From NCBI RefSeq assembly GCF_000719705.1, contig NZ_JOHO01000062.1:23542-87541 (forward strand): a DNA stretch of 64,000 nt, read 5' to 3'. This document shows positions 9,227 to 18,166 of this stretch, piece after piece; within the stretch, counting starts at the first letter, position 1; every line of letters begins with the position of its first letter. Both the position numbers and the translations under genes were made by a program. Source of the DNA: Streptomyces sp. NRRL S-350. Its GTDB lineage: Bacteria; Actinomycetota; Actinomycetes; Streptomycetales; Streptomycetaceae. Below the pieces are notes generated by a model. It saw only the letters and a program-made list of their open reading frames with translations. It was not told the DNA's origin and ran no database searches.

Positions 9227-9895
9227 ATGCCGCAACCGTCCGCACCGCGCAAAGCCCTCGGCCGACCTCCACGCATCTCCCGCGAGGAGGTCGTCGAGAC
9301 GGCTCGCCGGATCGTGGACACGGAAGGCGTGGACCGGCTGACCATGCGGCGGCTGGCCACAGAGATCGGCAGTACGCCGATGGCGCTCTACCACCACGTC
9401 CGCAACAAGGACGAACTGCTCGTCCTGCTGCTGGACGACTACGCCGCGCGGACGCTGCACCGGCCAGAACTGCCCGCCCAGCCTCGCGAGCGGATCGTCG
9501 TCACCGCCGCCGCGATCCACCAGGCGCTCGCCGCCTGCCCCTGGATCGTGGAGGTGCTGACCGCCGACGACCTGATGTCCACATCCGCCCTGTGGTTCGT
9601 CGAGCAGATCGTCGACGGCCTCGTCGAGTGCGGCCTGCCTCCCGAGCGGGCCGTACACGCGTACCGCGCGATCTGGTACTACACCGCCGGAGAGATCGTG
9701 GTCCGGACGACAGCGGCCCGGCGGCACACGGACGATGACCGTCCCACCTACCGGGCGCGAGTCTTCGCCGATCTCGACCCGAGCGAGCTACCCCGCTTGG
9801 CCCAGGTCGCGGACCAATGGGCGCCGCTGACCGCCGAGGACACCTACCTGGACGGGCTCCGTGCGCTGGTGGACGGCCTCCTGACTCCCCGCTGA
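9227..9895 (+). CDS. TetR-family regulator with TetR_C-type domain
   Basis: 222 aa. The HTH domain is near the N-terminus (ISREEVVETARRIVDTEGVD, LTMRRLATEIGSTPMALYHH, VRNKDELLVLLLDDY), with the GSTPMALYHHV recognition segment typical of the TetR_C_1 subgroup that controls drug exporters. The C-terminal ligand domain runs from about residue 85. It is divergent from the MFS exporter and most likely represses it until an exported compound binds. Confidence 0.88.
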   Translation: MPQPSAPRKALGRPPRISREEVVETARRIVDTEGVDRLTMRRLATEIGSTPMALYHHVRNKDELLVLLLDDYAARTLHRPELPAQPRERIVVTAAAIHQALAACPWIVEVLTADDLMSTSALWFVEQIVDGLVECGLPPERAVHAYRAIWYYTAGEIVVRTTAARRHTDDDRPTYRARVFADLDPSELPRLAQVADQWAPLTAEDTYLDGLRALVDGLLTPR

Positions 9896-10329
9896 CCTGC
9901 TCATTCCACTGACGGGAGGGGGTTGTTCCGATGCGCTGTCCCCCTTCCTCCCCCGCTGGTTCGGCCTCGTCCTCAGCTCGGGCAGCGAGTTACTCGGCCC
10001 GGTCGCGTCGGGGGTAGGCGAGCTCCATCCCGACGATCCCAGGACTGCCGACCATGCCCGGGCCTGGGCCGCGCGGACCGGACTCTACGCATCCGCACAG
10101 CTTGCCGAACGCGCCTACAGCCGACCGTGCGACCAGTCCGCCACCTGGGCCTACCCCGCCGCGAAAGCACCCACCGGTCCGGGTGGTCGAGCAGCAGGCC
10201 GCTCGGTGCGGGCCACGAGTTCCCTGACGCTCTCGTGATCTGCCGGAATTGCTGTGAAAGCGTCGGCCTCGTGGTGCCCGCACGGCTGCTCGGTGCCGGT
10301 GGTGCGGGCAGTCATGAGACACGCTCGGA
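9896..10329 (+). pseudogene. Fragment of a duplicated terpene synthase gene
   Basis: Bases 10021-10163 are about 92% identical by eye to 35562-35704, an internal part of the terpene synthase gene. The fragment encodes DDPRTADHARAWAARTGLYA and SAQLAERAYSRPCDQSATWA. Similarity stops on both sides and the metal-binding motifs are absent, so it is a non-functional piece. The rest of 9896-10329 shows no convincing coding sequence. Confidence 0.6.
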
Positions 10330-10650
10330 TGTGCATTGCAGGGCCACCCACTGACCATCCCATCTGCAAACGCACGGTCGACTGGAAACTGGACCCCAAG
10401 CAACTCGACGGGTTCAAAGACGGCGGCAAGTACTTCTCGGGCGACTATCCACGCAAGGAAGCCGGGTCCCTGATCTACGAAGTCAGGCGAAGCTGGTTGA
10501 GCAACCCGCCTGGCAACGGGTTGGAGCCGGGGCCGGGTTCGGGTCTTGGTGATCGGCTCCGTAGACCCGACCCCGAAGAAGTGGCTCGTCATCCACGCCG
10601 CCCAGGCCTCCAGCCCCACCGACAACGCACACGCATGCCGAACAGCTGGT
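10330..10650 (+). pseudogene. Frameshifted fragment of an unrecognised protein
   Basis: One plus frame carries VDWKLDPKQLDGFKDGGKYF then SGDYPRKEAGSLIYEVRRSW; after a shift near 10535 the next frame carries IGSVDPTPKKWLVIHAAQAS. Both read like ordinary protein and probably belonged to one gene. I do not recognise the family. No start codon with a ribosome binding site is seen. Confidence 0.35.
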
Positions 10651-10892
10651 GCCCGCGACGATGGGCGGTGTCGTGTTCGGGAACGGCCCCGTCGTGCTCT
10701 CGCGGCCCGTCGTCGTCGTGGCCGCGGACCATCCTGCACCACTGACCGCGCCAGCACTCGGCGCTGGCGGGAAATGCGAACAGGCGGCGGGGAGCGATGT
10801 GAGTATGTGACTCTGGTCGGGGTTCAGGTGACACCGGTCCGAAGGACCAGCCACCCCGACCATCAGGCACAGCTGGCCAAGAGGGGGACGGA

Positions 10893-11306
10893 ATGCGCAT
10901 AAGGATGGGGCGACACGCGGCGGCCAAGGCCGCGGCGGTCGCGGCGTTGACTGCCGGCGCGATGGGCCTGGCGACGGGAAACGCCTTTGCCGCCGGGCCG
11001 GGCGGGGCGGAGGCGTGCCCGAGTGGCAACGTCTGCCTGTACTACAACTCGCCCGGGTACAACTGGGGTTCGTGGGAGGACTGGTCGCCCAACCAGATCG
11101 TCTACCTGGGTGGCGCCACGTTCAGCCACTGGGGGAACGGTTCCGGTTATGGCCAGGTCGTCCTGGGCAACGCCGCCTCCATCGTGAACAACACCGGTCA
11201 CACCGTGTGGGTCACGGACGACAACAACCACAAGTACGACTATCTCAACGGCTATGCGGGCAGTCTCAACTCGACGGCAAACCACGATGTGTGGCTGCAG
11301 TCCTGA
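10893..11306 (+). CDS. Secreted peptidase-inhibitor-I36-like (beta/gamma-crystallin fold) protein
   Basis: 137 aa. Signal peptide of about 34 residues (KAAAVAALTAGAMGLATGNA ending AFAAG). The mature part starts ACPSGNVCLYYNSPGYNWGS, the motif of Streptomyces secreted I36-type metalloprotease-inhibitor proteins, with one Cys pair and Gly/Asn-rich strands (GHTVWVTDDNNHKYDYLNGY). It is exported and probably extracellular; the target protease is unknown. The ATG is preceded by GAGGGGGACGGA. A 10-bp hairpin follows. A second, unrelated-in-detail I36-type gene faces it at 11509-11931. Confidence 0.75.
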   Translation: MRIRMGRHAAAKAAAVAALTAGAMGLATGNAFAAGPGGAEACPSGNVCLYYNSPGYNWGSWEDWSPNQIVYLGGATFSHWGNGSGYGQVVLGNAASIVNNTGHTVWVTDDNNHKYDYLNGYAGSLNSTANHDVWLQS

Positions 11307-11336
11307 GGCTCCGTAGATATGGGCTGCAGGACCCGC

Positions 11337-11360
11337 CCCCTGCACCAGCCGGTGCAGGGG
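11337..11360 (+). terminator. Terminator hairpin between two convergent secreted-protein genes
   Basis: Arms CCCCTGCACC (11337-11346) and GGTGCAGGGG (11351-11360) with an AGCC loop, 31 bases after the stop of the plus-strand I36-like gene. Confidence 0.75.
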
Positions 11361-11508
11361 GCCTTCGCGATACTTGCCGCTCGTCGGCCGCACATCGCCG
11401 GCGACTCACCGAAGGTGGCCACACCTCTCGGTCCACCACGGCGGGTGACCAACCGGGGATCCGGGCCCGCGCGGGCCCACAACCCAGGAATACTGCCGGT
11501 CTAACGCC

Positions 11509-11931
11509 TCAGTCGCCGGACGCAGTGCCGCAGCTCGGGCCGCCCGGACCGTCGAACTGCACCGAGCTGAAGAAGTTCTGGTAGTCCGGGAAGAAGTTCC
11601 CCCTGCCAGTCGGCCCGCTGGAGGTGACCGCCGTGCAGCCGGTGTAGTTCGCGTCGGACCACAGGTGGACGGTCGAAGCGGTCCGGTTCCAATCCGACTT
11701 CGCCCGGTCGTTCATTCCGAGCGCCGCGAGGTCCGGCGTGCTCCCCGTCAGCCTGATCATGTCGCCGGTGCCGTCCAGGCCCGAGAACATGCAGTAGTAG
11801 CCGGCCGGGCATCGGTCATACCCGCTGGCCGCATGGGCCGTGGTGACCGGCAGCGTCATGGCAGCCCCGGCGACCACTGGAACCAGCAGCGCACGCAACG
11901 TTTCCCTCATCAACCTGGTGCTCCAAAGCAT
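11509..11931 (-). CDS. Secreted peptidase-inhibitor-I36-like protein
   Basis: Up to 140 aa; the ATG seven codons in (MRETLRALLVP) is an equally good start and gives a cleaner signal peptide (RALLVPVVAGAAMTLPVTTA, ending AHAAS). The mature part has DRCPAGYYCMFSGLDGTGDM and SDANYTGCTAVTSSGPTGRG, with Cys spacing and Gly-rich loops of the I36/crystallin-like family. It is convergent with the similar gene at 10893. The two share fold but little sequence, so they are not a recent duplication. Confidence 0.7.
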   Translation of the reverse strand: MLWSTRLMRETLRALLVPVVAGAAMTLPVTTAHAASGYDRCPAGYYCMFSGLDGTGDMIRLTGSTPDLAALGMNDRAKSDWNRTASTVHLWSDANYTGCTAVTSSGPTGRGNFFPDYQNFFSSVQFDGPGGPSCGTASGD

Positions 11932-12029
11932 CGCCGACTCACGCGCGGAAAAGTGATCGACATCATCAACGAACCCCTCGTGCAGCCGTAACGGCAGCAG
12001 AGCACGGTCAGCTGATAGGCCAAGCCATC

Positions 12030-12189
12030 ACGGATCACCCGGTCACCGCGGTCCAAGGCGGCTTGGGCGAAGCTGCGGCCGAGGCCGAGCGTGCCGCATC
12101 AGCGCCCCAAGTGGCCGCCCGATCAAGCCGAACGGCTGCCCCTCGCGCCAGCGTCTCCAGATCTCGTCCTGCTGAGCCGGCGAAACCCG
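12030..12189 (-). pseudogene. IS30-type transposase fragment next to an SDR fragment
   Basis: On the minus strand 12110-12189 encodes SPAQQDEIWRRWREGQPFGL followed by IGRPLG, the N-terminal HTH of IS30-family transposases. Just downstream, 12030-12090 encodes GLGRSFAQAALDRGDRVI, the dinucleotide-binding start of a short-chain dehydrogenase. Each is only 20-30 codons and has no continuation. These are the only recognisable content of 11932-12283. Confidence 0.45.
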
Positions 12190-12283
12190 TAGGCACGCAC
12201 CTGTGCCTCCACGATCACATGATCATCCGGCGGCGGTGCGTTGATCACTTGAGGGTGCCATCGTTTGACGACAGGGCTTCGGA

Positions 12284-13009
12284 TCAGTCCGTTCGCCCCC
12301 GCAGGGAGAGCACGGCGTGGAGTGCCGAGGCGCTGTCGAGAAGGGCTGCGGATCGCGTGGTGATACCGGCGTCCCTGGCGGCCAGCACCGATTCGACGTC
12401 CCGCGATCGGCGGGCGTTCCAGAGCTGCGGCATGAGGGCCCGGAGCGGTGTGATGCGGTATCCGGCCTTGCGCAACTGGTGCACGATCCGTGCGTCGCGC
12501 ACCTGGGCCGGTGTGTAGCGACGCGTTCCGCGCACGGGGTCGCGGTCAGGGACGACGAGACCCTCCGCATGCCAGTGCCGCAACGTCGAGGGGCGTACAC
12601 CGAGGGCGGCGGCGAGTTCGGAGATGCTCATCGCGTCCGAGGCGCGTACGTCGTCGATCGACTCGCGGGAGATCGCGCGGGCGGCGTCCTTGGCCTGCCT
12701 CAGTTCGGCGCGCTCCCGGTCGAGTCGGGCGTGCGCCGCGTCGAGAAGGGCCAGGGCCTGCGAGACGGGGCACCGGTGGAAGGCCCGGACGATCTTCTTG
12801 GCCTCGATCGGCCCCACCGCCGCGGCGAGGTTCCGGTAGGCCAGGGCGGACTGCAGATGCACCTCGCCGTAGGTCCGGTATCCCGTGGCCGTGCGCGCCG
12901 CCGCCGGGAGCACGCCGTCGCGTTCGAGGTTGCGGACCTGTTGTACGGAGTATCCGACGCTGCGTGCGACATCAGCAGTCCGCATACCCGCTGATTTGAG
13001 ACTTGGCAT
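12284..13009 (-). CDS. MerR-family regulator with two HTH domains
   Basis: 241 aa, longer than usual. Domain 1 (residues about 9-60): MRTADVARSVGYSVQQVRNL, ERDGVLPAAARTATGYRTYG. A helical linker with AHARLDRERAELRQAKDAAR follows (about 90-115). Domain 2 (about 125-195): MSISELAAALGVRPSTLRHW, HAEGLVVPDRDPVRGTRRYT, PAQVRDARIVHQLRKAGY. Both domains keep the MerR winged-helix pattern. No Cys cluster for metal sensing is present. It is divergent from the DUF6194 gene at 13082 (72-base gap) and probably regulates it and itself. Confidence 0.85.
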   Translation of the reverse strand: MPSLKSAGMRTADVARSVGYSVQQVRNLERDGVLPAAARTATGYRTYGEVHLQSALAYRNLAAAVGPIEAKKIVRAFHRCPVSQALALLDAAHARLDRERAELRQAKDAARAISRESIDDVRASDAMSISELAAALGVRPSTLRHWHAEGLVVPDRDPVRGTRRYTPAQVRDARIVHQLRKAGYRITPLRALMPQLWNARRSRDVESVLAARDAGITTRSAALLDSASALHAVLSLRGRTD

Positions 13010-13081
13010 GCGGAAACCCTATGCCAGAGGCGATCCAGGACCAGAAGTCTCCACAAGCACTTCAATGGAACGCTGGAGCAC

Positions 13082-13558
13082 ATGACGAGTGAAGAGATCA
13101 TCAGCTTCGTGGATGCCCTCGACGGCGTCCTGACCCTCAAGCCCGCACCCGGCGACGGCACGCCGGAGATCAGCTGGGGCGACACGTTCTTCTACTACGC
13201 CCCCGACGGCGTCACGCCGACCGCGTCCCAGCCCTTCGCGACCATCGTGACCAAGGACTACCCCGGTGACGAGTCGTCCCGCCTGGACCGGCCGGGCGCC
13301 TTCCGTGTGAACATCGCCGCCGGCAAGGACGCGTTCATCCGGTGGACCGGGCACGCGCCGCGCGAACCGGCCTCCGCCGAGGTCGACCCCGGCGCCGCCG
13401 ACATCGTGATCGCGCACCCCGTGTACGGCAGCCTGGGCTGGCTGGCCGTGGTGAACCCGGGCGAGCGCACGCAGGCCGCAACACGTGAGCTGCTGCGAGA
13501 CGCCCACCACCTTGCACGATCACGCCACGAGCGACGCACCGAACCGACAGCATGGTGA
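13082..13558 (+). CDS. DUF6194-family protein
   Basis: 158 aa. MTSEEIISFVDALDGVLTLK, EISWGDTFFYYAPDGVTPTA, FATIVTKDYPGDESSRLDRP and AFRVNIAAGKDAFIRWTGH match the DUF6194 family of small actinobacterial proteins of unknown function. The C-terminal LGWLAVVNPGERTQAATREL is also conserved. The ATG has GGAG five bases upstream. Soluble, no signal peptide. Divergent from the tandem-HTH MerR gene, the likely regulator. Confidence 0.8.
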   Translation: MTSEEIISFVDALDGVLTLKPAPGDGTPEISWGDTFFYYAPDGVTPTASQPFATIVTKDYPGDESSRLDRPGAFRVNIAAGKDAFIRWTGHAPREPASAEVDPGAADIVIAHPVYGSLGWLAVVNPGERTQAATRELLRDAHHLARSRHERRTEPTAW

Positions 13559-13603
13559 AGGAGCTACGGTCCGCAGCGGGAGCGGATCGAGAGCCCCTGG
13601 CAC

Positions 13604-13870
13604 TCACTCCTGTCCGTAGTCGTCCTCGTCCAGCGCAGACGCATCCGGGTCGCGCAGCGGCCGCAGGTCGCCGGCGGCCGGAGTCGAGGCGGCCCGAGTC
13701 GAGCCGGCCCGAGTCGAGGCGGTGAAGCTGTAGCGGCCGAGCAGATTCAGGTTGCGGTGCTCGAGCGGGGACAGCCGGGCGATGTCCTCGCCCGGTATCT
13801 CGTGGCCCTCGGCCTCCAACTGGGCGATGGCGGCGTCGATGTACTTGGTCGTCCAGAGCACGATGGCGCC
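13604..13870 (-). pseudogene. Tn3-family transposase, C-terminal fragment
   Basis: The minus frame encodes IVLWTTKYIDAAIAQLEAEG, HEIPGEDIARLSPLEHRNLN and LLGRYSFTAS, then LRPLRDPDA: the C-terminal end of Tn3-family transposases. Between FTAS and the end lies an inserted TRAGSTRAAST peptide from a triplicated GCCCGAGTCGA unit (13687-13723). The upstream part is lost. This is the only recognisable content of 13559-14061. Confidence 0.65.
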
Positions 13871-14061
13871 GCCTGCCCGGTGGTGGTCGACATGCTGTCG
13901 TTCACGACATCGGTAACCGCCGCCGTCGAGGCAGGGACCCAGGTCGGGCGACCTCCACCGGTCCGTCCGCCGGGCCTGACGGCTCGCCGAGTGCACGCGT
14001 GCGCCACCAGGCGTGACGCGGATCACAGGGAACTCCGTGGGGCCAGCGGACAGGGAAGGGC

Positions 14062-14691
14062 ATGGAACTGTCACAACGGGCGCGACTGCGCGCCGGGGAA
14101 CAGAGCGCGCTCGGCGAACTCTTCGACGCGCACGCCCAGGCGGTGTACGGCTACGCGCTGCGCACCCTGGGCGACTGGTCGGCGGCCGAGGACGTGGTGT
14201 CGCTGACCTTCCTGGAAGCCTGGCGGCTGCGCGGCAAGCTCCACGAGGGCGACGACGACCTGCGCCCCTGGGTGTTCGGGATCGCCACCAACGTGCTGCG
14301 CAACACCGCGCGGGCGGCCCGCCGGCACCGGGCGGCGATGGCGCGCCTGGGCGAGCGGGAGGCCGTGGCGGACTTCGCCGACGAACTGGTCTCCCGGATC
14401 GACGACGGCGCCCAACTGGCCGCAGTGCGCCGCGCGCTGCCCGGCCTGCGCCGTTGTGAGCGCGAGGTGTTCCGGCTCTGTGTCTGGGTGGGGCTGGACT
14501 ACGCGTCGGCGGCCGAGGCGCTCGGCGTCCCGGTCGGCACCGTGCGCTCGCGCCTGTCCCGGGCCCGGGCCCGGTTGCGTGCGCTCGTCGAACACGAACT
14601 GACGGAACGCCGGGAACCCGTTCTCACCAACGGACAGGTACGGGGTGGCGGTCTCGATGCCGCCCGGTCGCTGCAGGAGGAGATCCGATGA
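14062..14691 (+). CDS. ECF-type RNA polymerase sigma factor
   Basis: 209 aa. Region 2 (residues about 10-85): QSALGELFDAHAQAVYGYAL, RTLGDWSAAEDVVSLTFLEA, WRLRGKL. Region 4 (about 120-180): LRRCEREVFRLCVWVGLDYA, SAAEALGVPVGTVRSRLSRA RARLR. It would direct RNA polymerase to a small regulon. The ATG has GGGAAGGG upstream. The next gene starts within its stop (ATGA, 14688-14691), so the two are translationally coupled. CU044_5270 partners typically sit in this position and are thought to act on the sigma factor. Confidence 0.9.
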   Translation: MELSQRARLRAGEQSALGELFDAHAQAVYGYALRTLGDWSAAEDVVSLTFLEAWRLRGKLHEGDDDLRPWVFGIATNVLRNTARAARRHRAAMARLGEREAVADFADELVSRIDDGAQLAAVRRALPGLRRCEREVFRLCVWVGLDYASAAEALGVPVGTVRSRLSRARARLRALVEHELTERREPVLTNGQVRGGGLDAARSLQEEIR

Positions 14692-15749
14692 ACAACATGC
14701 CCGAGATGCTCTCCGCCGGCCGCCAACGATTCCTGAAGGAGCATCTGATGAGTGAGATCGCCGCAGAGGCGAAGGCGCCGCGGCCGCGGCGCAGGCTGGT
14801 GTGGCTGGTCGCCTCCCCGCTGGCGGTCGGCGCGCTGGCGGCCGTCACCCTGGTCGTCCCGGGCCGGGACCACGGGGGTTCCGCCCCGGCCGCCCCGGCC
14901 CCGGCGGCACCGGCCACGTCGGCCTCGCCGGCCCCCACGGCGTCGGCCACGGCCACACCCCTGCCGCCCCGGCCCGAGCCGACCGACCCCGCGGGCCTGC
15001 TCAGCCGGGCCGCGAAGGCCGCCGCGAGCCGTCCGGATCCCAGGGCCGCGAACACCCGGTTCGTCTACCGGCGGGAGATCCAGGACGGCGCCCGCGAGGC
15101 CAGGCACGAGCGGAAGTCGTGGTTCCCAGCCGACGGCAGGTCCGAGGGCCTGATCCTGGACCCGACGATGGGCGACGGACGGAATCCGTGGCCCGCCCCG
15201 CTGTCGGACCGTCCCGGAGCCCCGCGGACGGCGGGCTTCGACGCCCTGACCTACGAGTTCGTCGCCGGCCTGCCCACCGATCCGCAGCAGCTCCTGCAGC
15301 AACTGCTGTCCGCCGACCGCTCCAAGCGGGTGGCGGGAGTGCCGTTGACACAGAAGCTGAGCAACCAGTTCGCCTTCGCGGACGTCCAGACGATCTTCCA
15401 GAACATCTCGGCGCCGCCGGCCGTCGCGGGCGCGCTCATGGAGGCGGCCGCGAGGATCCCGGGCACGTCGGTGGTCGCCGACGAGGCGGACGCGGCCGGA
15501 CGCCACGGAGTCGCGGTGGTCGGCACCAACGGCACCATGCGCGTGTCCCTGATCTTCGACAAGGACACCGGCGCCTTCCTCGGCGTGCGCGAGGTACTGC
15601 TCTCCGACCTCTCCCCCGCCGGCCCCGACGGCCTCCCGCCCGCGGGCAACCCGTCCCCGGGCGCCGGCAACGGCAAGGGCTACGACTATGCCACGGCCGT
15701 CCTCGCCTCCGCCGTCGTCGACCACACCGAGGCCGAACCGGGGAGCTGA
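14688..15749 (+). CDS. CU044_5270-family membrane protein, sigma-factor partner
   Basis: 353 aa. A short cytoplasmic N-terminus (NMPEMLSAGRQRFLKEHLMS) leads to one membrane segment (LVWLVASPLAVGALAAVTLV, about residues 38-57), a Pro/Ala-rich linker and a long extracytoplasmic domain with NTRFVYRREIQDGAREARHE, FVAGLPTDPQQLLQQLL, GTSVVADEADAAGRHGVAVV and LIFDKDTGAFLGVREVLL. This architecture defines the CU044_5270 family, regularly coupled to ECF sigma genes. An anti-sigma role is inferred from position and topology; no zinc-binding HxxxCxxC motif is seen. Confidence 0.85.
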   Translation: MNNMPEMLSAGRQRFLKEHLMSEIAAEAKAPRPRRRLVWLVASPLAVGALAAVTLVVPGRDHGGSAPAAPAPAAPATSASPAPTASATATPLPPRPEPTDPAGLLSRAAKAAASRPDPRAANTRFVYRREIQDGAREARHERKSWFPADGRSEGLILDPTMGDGRNPWPAPLSDRPGAPRTAGFDALTYEFVAGLPTDPQQLLQQLLSADRSKRVAGVPLTQKLSNQFAFADVQTIFQNISAPPAVAGALMEAAARIPGTSVVADEADAAGRHGVAVVGTNGTMRVSLIFDKDTGAFLGVREVLLSDLSPAGPDGLPPAGNPSPGAGNGKGYDYATAVLASAVVDHTEAEPGS

Positions 15750-15821
15750 CCTCCACAGCACGGGCGGACGCCCCACGAGGGGAGGGCGCCCGCCCGTTCC
15801 CTGGTCGGGCCTGTGGAACCG

Positions 15822-16010
15822 ATCGCGTCCCGGTCACGGGAGCGGGCGCTCACACGGCACGTCGTGGTCCGGCGGCTGCTCGCGGTGGACGAGGCCGGGA
15901 CGCTGTCACCGGTACGCGTGCGGATCGCCGCCGAGTCGGCCGCGGTGTCGGCGCGCAAGGTGGGAAACCGGTTGGCCGTCGCCCAGCGAGCGGGCCGTCC
16001 GGAAGACGTC
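15822..16010 (+). pseudogene. Possible HTH N-terminus of a transposase/integrase
   Basis: A plus frame reads SRSRERALTRHVVVRRLLAV, then LSPVRVRIAAESAAVSARKV, like the N-terminal helix-turn-helix of Mu-type/IS481-like transposases found in actinobacteria. It breaks off after about 60 codons, next to the HNH fragment. No start with a ribosome binding site. Confidence 0.3.
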
Positions 16011-16053
16011 CACATCGACGGCGGCGCCGTCACGATCACATGCGGCAGCCAGG

Positions 16054-16491
16054 CCCGATGGGCGGCACTCCCAAGCCCACCGGATCGCCTATCTGCTTGA
16101 TCACGGCCTTACTGCTGACGATCTCGATCCCGAGACCAAGATCCGTCACAAGTGCCCCGGGGGAAGCAACCCGGCATGCTGCAACCCTGCACACCTCGAG
16201 CCTGGGACGCAGCGAGAGAACATCGCAGACAGGATGGCAGAGGGCAAATACGCCCGCGGTGATGCCCACTTCAGCACCAAGGTCCCGGACGCCGTGATAC
16301 GGGCGCTCCGAGAGGACTACTGGCCCACGCCCAGGAAGGCGCGGCCAAAACTCCGGGCTCTCGCTGAACGGCACGGCGTCGAGGACCGGGGGACTGTGCG
16401 GCGGTGGCTGCATGGCAAGAGCCGCCGCGAGGCAGGTGGCCCGATGGGCGAGATCGCAACAACCGCAGACGTGCCTGACGCCCTCTTCTGA
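16054..16491 (+). pseudogene. HNH endonuclease, 5'-truncated
   Basis: The frame encodes GRHSQAHRIAYLLDHGLTAD, ETKIRHKCPGGSNPACCNPA and HLEPGTQRENIADRMAEGKY: the phage-type HNH nuclease core with the HxC...CCNPxHL zinc/active-site pattern, then a C-terminal AERHGVEDRGTVRRWLHGKS HTH-like segment. There is no start codon with a ribosome binding site and the N-terminus expected in such nucleases is missing. It could be a homing-endonuclease or phage remnant. The stretch 15750-16617 holds only this and the HTH fragment. Confidence 0.55.
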
Positions 16492-16617
16492 CGAGCACCT
16501 TCGGCCACCCGCGGCGCCCCTGGTCGAGCGGCACGTCGGGGCACCACCGGCTCTTCCGGGAGCCGGAACCTGGGCCACCAACGTGCCTTGCAGAGCGCCC
16601 CCCGTTCACCGGGCTCC

Positions 16618-17574
16618 TCAGGCCAGGGCGGGTCCCGCGTTGAGGACCGCATCGATCTCGGCCAGTTCCTCGGGAGTTGGCACCCACTGCCCGGCGGCGG
16701 CGTTGGCGCGCACCTGCTCGGGGGTGCTCGCCCCGGCGATGACCGAGCCGCAGCCAGGCTGTGCGGCGAGCGCACCCACCCCGATTTCGAGAATGCTTCG
16801 CCCGTGCTCGTCGCCCCAGGCCGCGAGGCGTTCGACCGCGTCGAGGCCGGCCTCGGTCACTCGCTCGGGCCTCGACGCCAGGCGCGAGTTCGCGGGCACG
16901 CCCGTGGCCCGACGCACCTTCCCCGTCAGCATGCCGTTGGCGAGCGGGTAGAACGGCAGCACCCCCAGGCCATAGTGCAGTGCCGCAGGCACCACCTCAC
17001 GCTCCGCACCGCGCTCGAGCAGCGACCATTCGTTCTGGGCCGACACGAACGGAACGGCTCCGATCTCCCTCGCGACGTGCGCGGCCTCGGCGATCTGCCA
17101 CCCGGCGAAGTTGGAGTGGCCGATGTAGCGCACCTTGCCTTCGCGTACGAGCTCGCTGAGCGCGGCCAGCGTCTCGGCCACCGGCGTGTGCGGGTCAGGG
17201 CTGTGCAGTTGGTAGAGGTCGATGTGGTCGGTCTGCAGACGTCGCAGCGACTCCTCCACCGCGCGCCGGATGTAGGCCCGGCCGCCCTTCGATCCCGCCG
17301 CGGGACCGTACCCCATGTCCGCTGACTGATAGCCGAACTTGGTCGCCAGCACGATCTCGTCCCGTCGCCCCTTCAACGCCTGGCCGAGCAGTGTCTCGGA
17401 GCCGCCCCCGCCACCGTACGTATCGGCGGTATCAAAGAGCGTCACCCCCGCGTCGAGGGCCGCGCCGACCACCACGCGTGTCTGCGCTGCGTCGAGACGT
17501 CCACCGAAGTTGTTGCAGCCGAGTCCCACCACGGAGACGAGAAGTCCGCTCTTGCCGAGCGTTCGATATTCCAT
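16618..17574 (-). CDS. Aldo/keto reductase
   Basis: 318 aa, full length. MEYRTLGKSGLLVSVVGLGC opens the barrel. The catalytic set is visible: D48 and Y53 (TLFDTADTYGGGGGSE), K (VLATKFG) and H (IDLYQLHSPDP). LPFYPLANGMLTGKVRRATG and SVIAGASTPEQVRANAAAGQ form the NADPH site. It resembles the AKR11/12 subgroup that reduces aldehydes and ketones; the substrate is unknown. No operon partner: the neighbours are remnants. Confidence 0.9.
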   Translation of the reverse strand: MEYRTLGKSGLLVSVVGLGCNNFGGRLDAAQTRVVVGAALDAGVTLFDTADTYGGGGGSETLLGQALKGRRDEIVLATKFGYQSADMGYGPAAGSKGGRAYIRRAVEESLRRLQTDHIDLYQLHSPDPHTPVAETLAALSELVREGKVRYIGHSNFAGWQIAEAAHVAREIGAVPFVSAQNEWSLLERGAEREVVPAALHYGLGVLPFYPLANGMLTGKVRRATGVPANSRLASRPERVTEAGLDAVERLAAWGDEHGRSILEIGVGALAAQPGCGSVIAGASTPEQVRANAAAGQWVPTPEELAEIDAVLNAGPALA

Positions 17575-17649
17575 GGGGCCACTCTAAGCAACAAGATCAC
17601 TTACTGATCGTTCCAAAATGAGTTGAACTGCGCTCCCGTGCTCATCGGT

Positions 17650-17830
17650 CTTGGTCGGCAGGCGGCCCGAGTGCGTGTTGGTCTTGTTCCGGATGGCGTG
17701 TGGGAGCGGGTCGCACCGCTACCGCCGCCTGCTCCCGAGCGACGCCACCGCTACCCCGGGCGGCTGCGGTCCCCGGACCGGCCGTCCCTGTCCGGCATCA
17801 TCTAGGTGCTGCGGACCGACATGTCGGTCC
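17650..17830 (+). pseudogene. IS5-family transposase N-terminal fragment with nonsense mutation
   Basis: The frame encodes GLVPDGVWERVAPLPPPAPE RRHRYPG and SPDRPSLSGII, then a TAG where IS5 transposases have Tyr, then VLRTD. This is the N-terminal DUF4096-like part of an IS5-group transposase. The rest is absent. Confidence 0.55.
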
Positions 17831-17870
17831 CTCGCCCGTCGCCCGCCCCCAACCCGGCCTCGGGCCGTGA

Positions 17871-18073
17871 TCAGACCGCTTCCAGAGCGTCGGCCCGCTC
17901 TACCAAGCCAGCTGCGATGTCGTCCCAGTCCGGGCCGTGCATCCACAGGTTCTCGGCAGCCAGGTCAGCCTCTCAACGAAGAGGAACTCCTGGTGGTCGC
18001 GATCGCACTCCGGCGTGGGACCGTACTCGTCGCCGTAGAGGCATCGCGCATACTCCGTCAGGGTGCTGTGCAT
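17871..18073 (-). pseudogene. Small conserved protein broken by a single frameshift
   Basis: From the ATG at 18073 the minus strand reads MHSTLTEYARCLYGDEYGPT PECDRDHQEFLFVERLTWL. Adding one base near 17957 lets the adjacent frame continue ENLWMHGPDWDDIAAGLVER ADALEAV to a stop at 17871. The joined product of about 67 residues is a plausible intact small actinobacterial protein, so this looks like a recent one-base deletion (or a sequencing error). Function unknown. Confidence 0.55.
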
Positions 18074-18166
18074 GATCTGGAGCCTACGACGCCCGATCCG
18101 CCGGACAGAACCTAGACCTCGGTCCACCCGCACGCTCGCCCGCCCTGTTCGGTTCGGGTGGGTTTT

